This document shows, piece after piece, positions 45,247 to 53,239 of a stretch of DNA of 64,000 nt. The notes beneath the pieces were generated by a model. The model ran no database searches and had not been told where the DNA came from. It saw nothing but the letters and a program-made list of their open reading frames with translations. Made by a program: the position numbers and the translations under genes. The DNA is from Mycobacterium sp. URHB0044 (GTDB lineage: Bacteria; Actinomycetota; Actinomycetes; Mycobacteriales; Mycobacteriaceae). The stretch lies in the NCBI RefSeq assembly GCF_000620625.1, contig NZ_JIAW01000007.1, forward strand, positions 186,001 through 250,000, in the 5' to 3' direction. How positions within the stretch are numbered: the stretch's first letter is position 1; every line of letters begins with the position of its first letter.

Positions 45247-46056
45247 CTACTTCGCCGTCATCTGGATGCCGATGGCCGTGACGACCACGTTGATCACGAA
45301 CAGCGCCATGAACGCGTACACCACGGTCTCGTTGACCGCGTTGCCGACGGCCTTGGCGCCACCACCGGTGATGGTCAGCCCGCGGTAGCAGGCGATCAAG
45401 CCGGCGAACAAACCGAACAGCGCCGCCTTCACGCAGGAGATGATGACTTCGGGCACCCCGGTCAGCAGCGTGATGCCCGCCGCGAACGCGCCGGGGTTGA
45501 CGTCCTGCACGAAGATCGAGAAGAAGTAGCCGCCCAGGATGCCGATGATCACCACCAGGCTGTTCAACAGCAGCGCCACCAGGCCCGAGGCCAGCATCCT
45601 TGGCGTCACCAGCCGCTGCACCGGGTTGATGCCCAGCACCTCCATCGCGTCGATCTCCTCGCGGATGGTGCGGGATCCGAGATCGGCGCACATCGCCGTC
45701 GCGCCCGCGCCCGCGACGATCAACACCGTCACGACCGGACCGACCTGCGTGACCGCACCGAACGCCGCACCCGCGCCCGAGAGGTCAGCGGCGCCCAACT
45801 CCCGAAGCAGGATGTTCAGCGTGAAGCTCACCAACACGGTGAACGGGATGGCCACCAGAAGCGTCGGCGCCAACGACACCTTGGCCACGAACCACGACTG
45901 CTCCACGAACTCCCGCCACTGGAACGGCCGCACGAACATGAACTTGACCGCATCCACGCCCATCGAGAACAACCCACCGACGGCCTGCGACGCCCCGGAC
46001 AATCCCTTGGGGAGCGCGATGCCTGCGGACCACCGCTCCGGCCCTTTAACTGCCAT
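45247..46056 (-). CDS. yrbEA: Mce permease YrbEA (MlaE family)
   Basis: A 269-residue MlaE-type permease. AGAGATAMCADLGSRTIREEIDAMEVLGINPVQRLVTPRMLASGL is the diagnostic segment. Its start overlaps the 3' end of the upstream thiolase gene by 11 nt, showing that the transporter genes are translated from the same message as the enzyme genes before them. It sits 13 nt ahead of yrbEB. Confidence 0.93.
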   Translation of the reverse strand: MAVKGPERWSAGIALPKGLSGASQAVGGLFSMGVDAVKFMFVRPFQWREFVEQSWFVAKVSLAPTLLVAIPFTVLVSFTLNILLRELGAADLSGAGAAFGAVTQVGPVVTVLIVAGAGATAMCADLGSRTIREEIDAMEVLGINPVQRLVTPRMLASGLVALLLNSLVVIIGILGGYFFSIFVQDVNPGAFAAGITLLTGVPEVIISCVKAALFGLFAGLIACYRGLTITGGGAKAVGNAVNETVVYAFMALFVINVVVTAIGIQMTAK

Positions 46057-47215
46057 TGGCCCCGGGTCCTTCCAGGATAGTTACTGCAGAGACGGCGGTC
46101 GGACCGCCGATGTTGTGCGCCAGTGCGATTCGCGCTCCGTCGACTTGGTTCACAGCTTCTCCGCGGAGTTGTTGGAACAACTCGACGCACTGTGCCACAC
46201 CGGTGGCCCCCGGCGGGTGGCCTTTGGCCTTTAACCCTCCACTGGGATTCACGGGCAGCGAACCACCGACGGAGGTCACCTCCGCTTCGATCAGCTTGTA
46301 ACCTCCGAACCGCTCGGCGAAGCCAAGATCTTCATAGCTGATCAGTTCGATGCCCGTGAAGAAATCGTGTACTTCGGCGACGTCCACGTCGGACGGCGTC
46401 ATGCCTGCCATCGCGAACGCCTGCTTGGCCGCCCGCGTCGTCGCAGGGAACGTGGTCATGTCGGGCTTGTGTTGGTGCATCACCGAATCCAGCCCCAATC
46501 CGACACCGCGGATCCACACCGGCCGGTCGGTGAAGCGGTCCACGACGTCCTCGGCGGCGATGACGAGCGCTGCCGCACCATCGCTTTGCGGCGCACAGTC
46601 GTAGAGCCCGAACGGCGTCACGACCATCGGCGCGGCCAGCGCCTGCTCCACCGTGATCTCGAAGCGCAAGCGCGCCTTGGGGTTGTTGACGCCGTGGTGG
46701 TGGTTCTTCACCGCGATCATCGCCAGGTGTTCGCGGGTGGCCGGCGACTCGTGCAGATACCTGCCGACGTGCAGCGCGAATCCGGCAGGCGACACCAGAC
46801 CGAGGGGATAGTCCCAGGCCATGTCGCGCGTCATCGCCTCCCATTCCCACAGCATGTCCGCCGACGTGGTGTCGCGAAGCTTGTCCGCGCCCATGACCAG
46901 TGCGACGTCGAAAGCGCCTGAGGCGACGCCGAATAGCGCGTTGCGCACCGCGTCGTTCCCGGTCGCACACGAATTCTCCACGCGGGTGACCGGAAGATTC
47001 GGCAAGCCGAGGGTGTCGGCCAGGTTCCCTGACGGAAAGCCGTCCGTGGTCCCCATCGCGCCCAACCAGGCGGCCTGCAGGTCGTGCTTGTCGATGCCCT
47101 TGTCGACGCTCGCCGCGCAGTCGGCGAACGCCATCGGCAACAGGTCCTTGAGACCGAGCGCGAAGTGCTCGCCGAACGGCGTCATCCCGGCACCGACGAC
47201 GGCCACGTTCCTCAC
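46046..47215 (-). CDS. Thiolase-fold lipid-transfer/acetyl-CoA acetyltransferase-like protein
   Basis: A 389-residue thiolase-superfamily protein of the sterol-carrier-protein-x type. The nucleophile Cys is in TRVENSCATGNDAVRNA (~residue 83), the next motif is AEVHDFFTGIELISYEDLG, and the C-terminus has NPSGGLKAKGHPPGATGVAQ with the conserved His. Such proteins act as thiolases or, paired with a DUF35/OB-fold partner, as retro-aldolases in steroid side-chain loss (Ltp2 with ChsH2-DUF35). The upstream OB-fold gene overlaps by 4 nt and is the likely partner. Confidence 0.87.
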   Translation of the reverse strand: MRNVAVVGAGMTPFGEHFALGLKDLLPMAFADCAASVDKGIDKHDLQAAWLGAMGTTDGFPSGNLADTLGLPNLPVTRVENSCATGNDAVRNALFGVASGAFDVALVMGADKLRDTTSADMLWEWEAMTRDMAWDYPLGLVSPAGFALHVGRYLHESPATREHLAMIAVKNHHHGVNNPKARLRFEITVEQALAAPMVVTPFGLYDCAPQSDGAAALVIAAEDVVDRFTDRPVWIRGVGLGLDSVMHQHKPDMTTFPATTRAAKQAFAMAGMTPSDVDVAEVHDFFTGIELISYEDLGFAERFGGYKLIEAEVTSVGGSLPVNPSGGLKAKGHPPGATGVAQCVELFQQLRGEAVNQVDGARIALAHNIGGPTAVSAVTILEGPGANGS

Positions 47216-48399
47216 GCGGCCCCCTGACCCGACACGGACTCCGGTTCGAACATGTAGCTGTAGTCGGGGACGCCCGATCGCATCGCCACGCGGCGGAGGG
47301 TCAGCCGCCCACGCTCCCCTATCGCAACGGAGCCTGGCTCGGCGCCGGTCACCTTCACCAGGGCGCGGACGTCGACGTCGTCGAGTTCCACGATCACCAG
47401 CGAGTAGGGCGTCCGCAATCCCGGGACGGGCATGTGCACCGTCGCCTCGGTGTAGACCGTGCCAACGCGCGGTAGTGGCACCAACTCGTAGAGGGTGGCG
47501 AGGTCACCGTCGTCGGCGACCCGGTACCGCGGCGGGAAGTCCAACTCGTCGCTGTCGACGAACTTTCCTGCCTCCCAACGGGTCTTGGCTTCGAAGGCCC
47601 GCTCGTAGGCGGCCAGCGAGATCGGTATCTGGGCACCGTCGGCATAGACGCCGTCGGGCATCGCCCGCGGCGCGGGCTCGTGCCGGTGAACGCTCGCGGC
47701 CCCTTCGCTGACCGTGATCCCCGACAGGCTGGCCTGCTCGACCGCGACGAGCGGTCCGGTGGTTCCCGTCTCGGCCATTCCGGCCAGCGCGAACAGACTG
47801 GAGCTGGCGCCGGTCGTCGGCAACCGGGGCGGGTCGCCCACGCAGAGGTCGGCGGCACGGTCGTGGTCGACGCCGGCCAGCGCGGCGGGGGTGTCCAGCC
47901 ACGCAGCCTCGAGCGAGGCGATGAGCCCGCGCTCGTGCAGCAACCGCGGGTCCCCGTACTCGTGCACGGCACCGGTGGCGTTGCGGGTCCGCACCGGCAG
48001 GCTGCGTGCCACGCGGGCGGCGGTCCGCACGCGCAGGCCGTCCTCGGCGGTCAGCAGCGCTGCCGCACCGGCGGGTTCGAGGTCGGCGCCGATGACGAGG
48101 GTGCGCGGTCGCGCCGAGCTGACGGCGTCGAGTGTGGCGGGGGCGCCGCCGAGCCGTTCGTCGACCTCGAGTTCCGGGTCGAGCCCCAGCCCCGCGAGCA
48201 GTACCGCGGCATTGCTGCTCTCCAGCAGCGGAAGGTTCCGGCTGACCAGGACGACGCGTTCGACGCCCCCGCCGGATTGCAGCGCGGCCCGGCCTGCCTC
48301 GACGGCCATCGTGATCGCGTCCTCGTCGTCGCCGACGACCCGCCGTGCGGGAGTACCCCAGCACGGCAGGTAGGTGCCGATCGACGCGACGTGTGGCAT
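47212..48399 (-). CDS. HMG-CoA-synthase-like N-domain fused to OB-fold (DUF35) domain
   Basis: A 395-residue protein. The first ~270 residues begin IGTYLPCWGTPARRVVGDDEDAITMAVEAG, like HMG-CoA synthase/KAS III proteins, but I find no clear catalytic Cys in the expected place and the domain is poor in other active-site motifs, so it is probably structural or degenerate. The C-terminal ~110 residues (LYELVPLPRVGTVYTEATVHMPVPGLRTPYSLVIVEL…ALVKVTGAEPGSVAIGERGRL) are an OB-fold of the DUF35 type. It probably binds the thiolase encoded directly downstream. Confidence 0.78.
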   Translation of the reverse strand: MPHVASIGTYLPCWGTPARRVVGDDEDAITMAVEAGRAALQSGGGVERVVLVSRNLPLLESSNAAVLLAGLGLDPELEVDERLGGAPATLDAVSSARPRTLVIGADLEPAGAAALLTAEDGLRVRTAARVARSLPVRTRNATGAVHEYGDPRLLHERGLIASLEAAWLDTPAALAGVDHDRAADLCVGDPPRLPTTGASSSLFALAGMAETGTTGPLVAVEQASLSGITVSEGAASVHRHEPAPRAMPDGVYADGAQIPISLAAYERAFEAKTRWEAGKFVDSDELDFPPRYRVADDGDLATLYELVPLPRVGTVYTEATVHMPVPGLRTPYSLVIVELDDVDVRALVKVTGAEPGSVAIGERGRLTLRRVAMRSGVPDYSYMFEPESVSGQGAA

Positions 48400-48414
48400 G
48401 GATTCTCCAGATAC

Positions 48415-49623
48415 CTAGGTAACGGCGCCGGAGGTCTTGAGCTCGATGATGCGGTCCCAGTCCAAGCCGAGTTCTTCGAGCACCTCGTCGGTTTGTTCGG
48501 CGAATGCCGGGGCCGGACCCGTGTGGGGCGCGGAGACGTCGAACTGCACGGGGTTGGCCACCAGCTCGAGCTCACCTGCTGTGACGATGTATTCGTTGGC
48601 GCGGACCTGGGCATCGTCGGCCGCCTGCAGCGTGTCCTGGACGGGAGCCCACGGACCGGCGAGCGTGGCGAAGCGTTGGCTCCACTCGGGCAGCGTGCGA
48701 GTGGAGATGACCTCGCGCAGGATCTCGACGGCTTCTGCGGTGTGCTCGGCGATCGATTCGGCGGTGGCGAACCGCGGGTCGTCGACGAGGTCTTCGCGGT
48801 CGACGTGCCTGCATACGTCGGCCCAGAACTTCGTCGGCTGCATCATCACCAGGGAGATGTAGCGGTTGTCCTTCGTCTCGTAGACGCCTACCAGCGGGTT
48901 GATCGGCGAGCCGTGCACGCCGGGCGCGGGCTGCACCATCAGCTCCTGCAGATGCGTGGTCAACGCGATCGTGTGGCCCATGGCCCACAGCCCACTGCCG
49001 AGCAGTGACACGTCGACGACCGACGGCTCACCGGAGCGTTCCCGCTTGAGCAGAGCCGCCGCGATGCCGCCTGCCAGGTTGGTGCCGGAGATCGTGTCTC
49101 CGTAGGCGGGGCCGGGCGGGCCGATCATGCCCTCGATCCCCGGCGGGGTGATGGTGGCGGCAGTGCCTGCCCGACACCAGAAGGCGGTCATGTCGTAGCC
49201 GCCCTTCTCCGCCTCGACACCACGGGGACCGAGCGCACTTCCCCTGGCGTAGATGATCTTTGGGTTGACTGCGCGGATGTCGTCGACGTCGATGCCGAAC
49301 TTCCTGCGGTGCCCCGGCAGGAAGCTGGTGAGGAACACGTCGGCGCGACGGGCCAGCTCCAGCAGTACTTCTAGGCCGTCGGGATTCGAAATGTCCAGTC
49401 CGACACTGCGTTTGCCACGGTTGGCGTGCTCGATGTTCGGGTTGGGGTCGCCCTCTACGCGCAGCGGGCCGGTCTGACGTAGCCCGCGCTGCGGATCGCC
49501 GGTCACGGCGTGCTCGATCTTGATGACCTCGGCACCCCACTCGGCCAACACGGCACCGGCGGACGGAACGAACCCGTACATCGCGACTTCGAGGACCCGA
49601 ATGCCCTCCAGCGGTTTGCTCAC
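48415..49623 (-). CDS. CaiB/BaiF-type (class III) CoA-transferase
   Basis: A 402-residue enzyme that moves CoA between carboxylic acids. GIRVLEVAMYGFVPSAGAVLAEWGAEVIKIEH is the family opening, DVFLTSFLPGHRRKFGID follows, and the catalytic Asp is in GPAYGDTISGTNLAGGI (~residue 175). The stop of the ALDH gene overlaps its start by 4 nt. Members include formyl-CoA transferase, BaiF (bile-acid CoA transferase) and alpha-methylacyl-CoA racemase, so an acyl-CoA racemase role, needed for sterol-like side chains, is an alternative. Confidence 0.88.
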   Translation of the reverse strand: MSKPLEGIRVLEVAMYGFVPSAGAVLAEWGAEVIKIEHAVTGDPQRGLRQTGPLRVEGDPNPNIEHANRGKRSVGLDISNPDGLEVLLELARRADVFLTSFLPGHRRKFGIDVDDIRAVNPKIIYARGSALGPRGVEAEKGGYDMTAFWCRAGTAATITPPGIEGMIGPPGPAYGDTISGTNLAGGIAAALLKRERSGEPSVVDVSLLGSGLWAMGHTIALTTHLQELMVQPAPGVHGSPINPLVGVYETKDNRYISLVMMQPTKFWADVCRHVDREDLVDDPRFATAESIAEHTAEAVEILREVISTRTLPEWSQRFATLAGPWAPVQDTLQAADDAQVRANEYIVTAGELELVANPVQFDVSAPHTGPAPAFAEQTDEVLEELGLDWDRIIELKTSGAVT

Positions 49624-51137
49624 GCCTCTGCCCCCGTAACGACCTCGGCGAAGGTCTTGCTCTCGAGGAACTCCTCGAGTCCGGCTGCACCCATCTCCCG
49701 GCCGATGCCCGACTGCTTGTAGCCGCCGAACGGGCTGTCGGGGCTGAAGTAGTTGCCCCCGTTGATGGAGAAGGTGCCGGTGCGAATCCGGCGGGCTACC
49801 GCCAGCGCACGTTCGGGGCTGCCGAATACCGCGCCGGAGAGTCCGTAGATCGAGTTGTTGGCCACCCGGACGGCGTCATCGTCGTCGTCGTAGGCGATGA
49901 CGACGAGTACCGGCCCGAACACCTCTTCCTGGGCGATCTCGGCGTCGGGGTCGACGTTCGACAGCAGGGTGGGCGCATAGAAGTAGCCCGGGTCCTTCTT
50001 CTCTCCGCCCGTGACGAGGGTGGCGCCCGCCTCGACGGCGCGCTTGACCATGCCGTCGACCTTGTCGCGCTGGCGGTCGCTGATCAGCGGACCCATGTAG
50101 GTCTTGGGATCGCTCGGGTCGCCGTAGCGGACGTGCGCGAAGTTGGTCTTGACCAGCTCGACGATCTCGTCGTGGTGCTTGCGCGGCACCAACAGGCGCG
50201 ACGTCAGTGCACAGCCCTGGCCGGCGTGGCTGGCCATGCTGAAGGCCGAGAACATCGCGGCGGTGGCGAAGTCGGCGTCGTCGAGCACGATCGCGGCCGA
50301 CTTCCCGCCGAGCTCGAGGAACACCCGCTTGAGCGTTTCGCTGGCCGCGGCCATGATCCGTCGCCCGGTGGGTGTCGAACCGGTGAAGGTGACCATGTCG
50401 ACATCGGGACTCGTGGTGAGCACGGCGCCGACCTCGGGATCCGAGGAGCTGAGCACGTTGACCACGCCGGCTGGGATGTCGGTGTGCTTGGCGATCAGTT
50501 CACCCAGCGCCAGCGTGATGAGCGGCGTGTCGGGCGCACCCTTCAGTACGACCGTGCAGCCGGCGGCGAGCGCGGGAGCGAGCTTCGCCAGCGCGAGCTG
50601 GTTGGGGTAGTTGTAGGCGATGATCGCCGCAACGACGCCTGCGGCTTCCTTCTCCACCCAGCGGTGGTGCTGCATGCCGCGGCTCTCGATGTTGCCGAGA
50701 TCCTCCGTCAATGGATAGGTCTTGAGGAGGTCGGTGTAGTAGCGGACGATCTCGACGGGCTGATCGAGCTGGGGGCCGGCGATGAGCGCGGGGGTGGCCC
50801 CGACTTCGGCGGTGGTGAGCGCGGCGAGTTCGTCGCGGTTGTCGACCAGCGCCCGGTGGAACTGTTCGAGACAGTGGATGCGCAGCTCGACGTCGGTGGC
50901 CCAGCGCGACGTGTCGAACGCCTTGCGCGCGGCGGCGATTGCGGCCTCGGCATCGGCGACGGTGCCCTCAGGGGCGTGTCCGAGGACCTCACCGGTGGCG
51001 GGGTTGACGGAGGCAAAGGTCGCTTGCGTCTCGACGAGTTTTCCGTCGATCAGCATGCGCCGGTCGGCGGGCGTTGAGGACGTGTCGGAACCCGTGTCCG
51101 GGTGGCCGTCACTGGCGATCGTCGAGGTCTCCGACAT
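49620..51137 (-). CDS. Aldehyde dehydrogenase (NAD-dependent)
   Basis: A 505-residue ALDH. The Glu motif is LELGGKSAAIVLDD (~residue 272) and the nucleophile Cys is in HAGQGCALTSRLLVP (~308). It oxidises an aldehyde, for example one made by P450 plus alcohol dehydrogenase, to the acid that the ligases or CoA-transferase can activate. AAGGAG lies before ATG 51137, better than the ATG two codons upstream. It is the first gene of what looks like a ten-gene run through CoA-transferase, OB-fold, thiolase, yrbEA/B and mceA–F, with an operator 20 nt upstream. Confidence 0.92.
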   Translation of the reverse strand: MSETSTIASDGHPDTGSDTSSTPADRRMLIDGKLVETQATFASVNPATGEVLGHAPEGTVADAEAAIAAARKAFDTSRWATDVELRIHCLEQFHRALVDNRDELAALTTAEVGATPALIAGPQLDQPVEIVRYYTDLLKTYPLTEDLGNIESRGMQHHRWVEKEAAGVVAAIIAYNYPNQLALAKLAPALAAGCTVVLKGAPDTPLITLALGELIAKHTDIPAGVVNVLSSSDPEVGAVLTTSPDVDMVTFTGSTPTGRRIMAAASETLKRVFLELGGKSAAIVLDDADFATAAMFSAFSMASHAGQGCALTSRLLVPRKHHDEIVELVKTNFAHVRYGDPSDPKTYMGPLISDRQRDKVDGMVKRAVEAGATLVTGGEKKDPGYFYAPTLLSNVDPDAEIAQEEVFGPVLVVIAYDDDDDAVRVANNSIYGLSGAVFGSPERALAVARRIRTGTFSINGGNYFSPDSPFGGYKQSGIGREMGAAGLEEFLESKTFAEVVTGAEA

Positions 51138-51157
51138 GCACACTCCTTAGCTGTGAT

Positions 51158-51172
51158 GGAAATTTCATTCTC
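51158..51172. promoter_or_regulatory. GAGAAT-N3-ATTCTC operator, site 7 (one half degenerate)
   Basis: Plus strand reads GGAAAT-TTC-ATTCTC; on the minus strand a perfect GAGAAT leads the palindrome. It lies 20 nt upstream of the ALDH start, the head of the mce operon. Confidence 0.55.
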
Positions 51173-51179
51173 ATCACCG

Positions 51180-51196
51180 GCGAATCATACATTCGC
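51180..51196. promoter_or_regulatory. Palindrome GCGAAT-N5-ATTCGC in divergent mce/SDR promoter region
   Basis: Perfect 6-bp arms around CATAC, 8 nt beyond site 7. It resembles the GAGAAT operator but has C for A and a 5-nt spacer, so it is either a variant site or an operator for a second regulator. Confidence 0.45.
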
Positions 51197-51309
51197 GACA
51201 TGAGAACACAAGAAAGCGTAGACGACCTAGTCATGGGGTTGCAGCAGACTTGATGGGTGTCGTTCGAGGTGACCGGATACGCTTGCGATCTTGCACGATC
51301 GTCGACTAC

Positions 51310-51324
51310 GAGAGTACGGTTCTC
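51310..51324. promoter_or_regulatory. GAGAAT-N3-ATTCTC operator, site 8 (degenerate)
   Basis: Reads GAGAGT-ACG-GTTCTC, one change in each half. About 57 nt upstream of the SDR gene at 51381; it would serve the rightward SDR–P450 operon. An ATTCTTGAGTAT stretch follows at about 51339. Confidence 0.55.
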
Positions 51325-51380
51325 ATAATCGGAAGCAGTATTCTTGAGTATCTGACACGACCTCGCAAGGAGGCCTGTAG

Positions 51381-52082
51381 GTGAAGAACGCCGTCGTCAC
51401 GGGAGGCGGCTCGGGCATCGGCCAGGCCATCGCCAATCGGCTCCGCGCCGATGGCTATCACGTGGCCACCCTCGACCTGAATCCCTCCGACGCTGACTTC
51501 GCCTTTACGGCCGACGTCACCGACCGAGCCGCGGTGGACGAGGCGCTGAACGGAGTCCGTGGTCAACTGGGCCCGATCACCATCCTGGTCAACGCCGCCG
51601 GCCTCGACAGCTTCAAGAAGTTCCAGGACGTCTCGTTCGAGCGGTGGCAGCGCGTCATCGACGTCAACCTCAACGGCGTCTTCCACTGCATTCAGGCCGT
51701 GCTGCCGGACATGATCGAGGCGGGCTGGGGCCGCATCGTCAACATCTCCTCGTCCAGCACGCATTCCGGCGCGCCGTACATGGCGCCCTACGTGGCGGCG
51801 AAGTCGGCCGTGAACGGACTGACCAAGACCCTGGCCCTGGAGTACGGGCCGAGCGGCATCACGGTCAATGCGGTGCCACCGGGGTTCATCGACACGCCCA
51901 TGCTGCGCGCCGCCGCCGACAAGGGGTTCCTCGGCGACATCGACAAGACCATCGCCGCCACGCCGGTGCGACGCATCGGCAGGCCCGAGGACATCGCCGC
52001 CGCCTGCTCCTTCCTCGTCTCAGAGGAAGCCGGCTACATCACCGGGCAGCTCTTGGGCGTCAACGGCGGACGCAACACCTAA
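51381..52082 (+). CDS. Short-chain dehydrogenase/reductase (classical SDR)
   Basis: A 233-residue Rossmann oxidoreductase. TGGGSGIG (residues ~7–14) is the cofactor motif; Asp after the second strand (TLDLN) suggests NAD rather than NADP. The catalytic Ser is in NISSSSTHSG, and Tyr137/Lys141 are in YVAAKSAV. Start GTG 51381 with AAGGAGG nearby. It likely oxidises a hydroxyl group or acts like 3-hydroxyacyl-CoA dehydrogenase. First gene of the rightward four-gene unit. Confidence 0.9.
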   Translation: MKNAVVTGGGSGIGQAIANRLRADGYHVATLDLNPSDADFAFTADVTDRAAVDEALNGVRGQLGPITILVNAAGLDSFKKFQDVSFERWQRVIDVNLNGVFHCIQAVLPDMIEAGWGRIVNISSSSTHSGAPYMAPYVAAKSAVNGLTKTLALEYGPSGITVNAVPPGFIDTPMLRAAADKGFLGDIDKTIAATPVRRIGRPEDIAAACSFLVSEEAGYITGQLLGVNGGRNT

Positions 52083-52112
52083 TCGCCGAGCAGGCATACG
52101 AAAGGACATCCA

Positions 52113-52973
52113 GTGGGACGCGTTGAAGGCAAGGTCGCATTCGTCACCGGCGCCGGGCGCGGGCAGGGCCGCAGTCATGCGGTCCGCCTCGCCGAAGAGG
52201 GCGCCGACATCATCGCCATCGACTTGTGTCAGGACATCGACACGCTCGGCTACCCCTTGGCGCGGCCGGAGGATCTGGAAGAGACGGCTCAGTTCGTCGA
52301 GAAGACCGGCCAACGCTGTTTCACCGCGCAGGCCGACGTCCGCGAGGCGAGCCAGCTGCGCGAGGCGCTGGAGAACGGACTGAAGGAGTTCGGCAAGGTC
52401 GACATCGTCGTCGCCCAGGCCGGCATCGCGGGGATGAAGGGCACACCGCCCCTGAAGGCGTGGATCGACGTCATCAACACGAACCTGATCGGCACCATCA
52501 ACGCCATCCAGGTCGCGCTGCCGCACCTGAAGGAAGGCGCATCCATCATCGCCACCGGATCGACGGCGGCCCTGATGGACACCAGCAAGAACGACAACCC
52601 GGGCAACGATCCCGGTGGCATGGCCTACGTGCACTCCAAGCGGGCGTTGTCGAACTTCGTCCACGACCTGGCCGCGGAGCTCGCGCCTCGCGGGATTCGC
52701 GCCAACGTCGTGCACCCGACGAACTGCAACACCCCGATGCTGCAGAGCGATCCGATGTACCAATCCTTCCGGCCCGATCTGGAGAAGCCGACGCGTGCGG
52801 ATGCCGAACCCGTCTTCTACGTGCAGCAGGCGATGAAGGTGCCGTTCATCGAACCCGAGGACATCAGCAACATGGTCCTGTTCCTGGCATCCGAAGAGGC
52901 GCGCTACGTCACCGGCATGCAGATGCGCGTCGACGCCGGCGGTTACCTCAAGTGGTACGACTACCACATCTGA
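52113..52973 (+). CDS. Mycofactocin-coupled SDR family oxidoreductase
   Basis: A 286-residue SDR. GRVEGKVAFVTGAGRGQGRSHAVRLAEEGADIIAIDLCQ is the signature opening of the mycofactocin-dependent SDR family, which hold NAD tightly and pass electrons to the peptide cofactor mycofactocin. Tyr172 is in YVHSKRAL, and the ending MRVDAGGYLKWYDYHI is typical. The ten or so extra residues after the second strand (DTLGYPLARPEDLEET) fit this family. It would oxidise a secondary alcohol. The mycofactocin genes are not in this window. Confidence 0.9.
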   Translation: MGRVEGKVAFVTGAGRGQGRSHAVRLAEEGADIIAIDLCQDIDTLGYPLARPEDLEETAQFVEKTGQRCFTAQADVREASQLREALENGLKEFGKVDIVVAQAGIAGMKGTPPLKAWIDVINTNLIGTINAIQVALPHLKEGASIIATGSTAALMDTSKNDNPGNDPGGMAYVHSKRALSNFVHDLAAELAPRGIRANVVHPTNCNTPMLQSDPMYQSFRPDLEKPTRADAEPVFYVQQAMKVPFIEPEDISNMVLFLASEEARYVTGMQMRVDAGGYLKWYDYHI

Positions 52974-53016
52974 GGTTGAAGCTCTCCGGAGTCATGGATC
53001 GGAAAGGTATGGAGTC

Positions 53017-53208
53017 GTGAAGGTTTCGGTTGACGGACAACGCTGTCAGGGGCACACGCTGTGCTCGATGATCGCACCCGAGTCGTTCGAACTCGACGAC
53101 GTCGACGGCCACGCGTCGCCGGTCTCCGACGTGGTGCCCGCCGACCAGGAGGACGCCGTGCGCGAGGCAGCCCACTCGTGTCCCGAGCAGGCCATCGTCA
53201 TCGAATGA
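53017..53208 (+). CDS. [3Fe-4S] ferredoxin (P450-associated)
   Basis: A 63-residue protein with only three Cys in the classic pattern: RCQGHTLC (Cys 10 and Cys 16) and SCPEQ (Cys 55). The His between the first two replaces the fourth ligand, so the cluster is [3Fe-4S]. Such ferredoxins pass electrons to the P450 encoded next. The P450 begins 31 nt after its stop. Confidence 0.94.
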   Translation: MKVSVDGQRCQGHTLCSMIAPESFELDDVDGHASPVSDVVPADQEDAVREAAHSCPEQAIVIE

Positions 53209-53239
53209 CGCCACCCGAAACCACCAGGGGGACAACGCC

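Noticed and set aside
36417..46056. Assignment of the transporter as mce4 (cholesterol importer)
   Set aside because: The flanking genes differ from mce4 (no hsd4A before yrbE, Mas pair not after mceF, no kstD/hsa genes). The class is left open.
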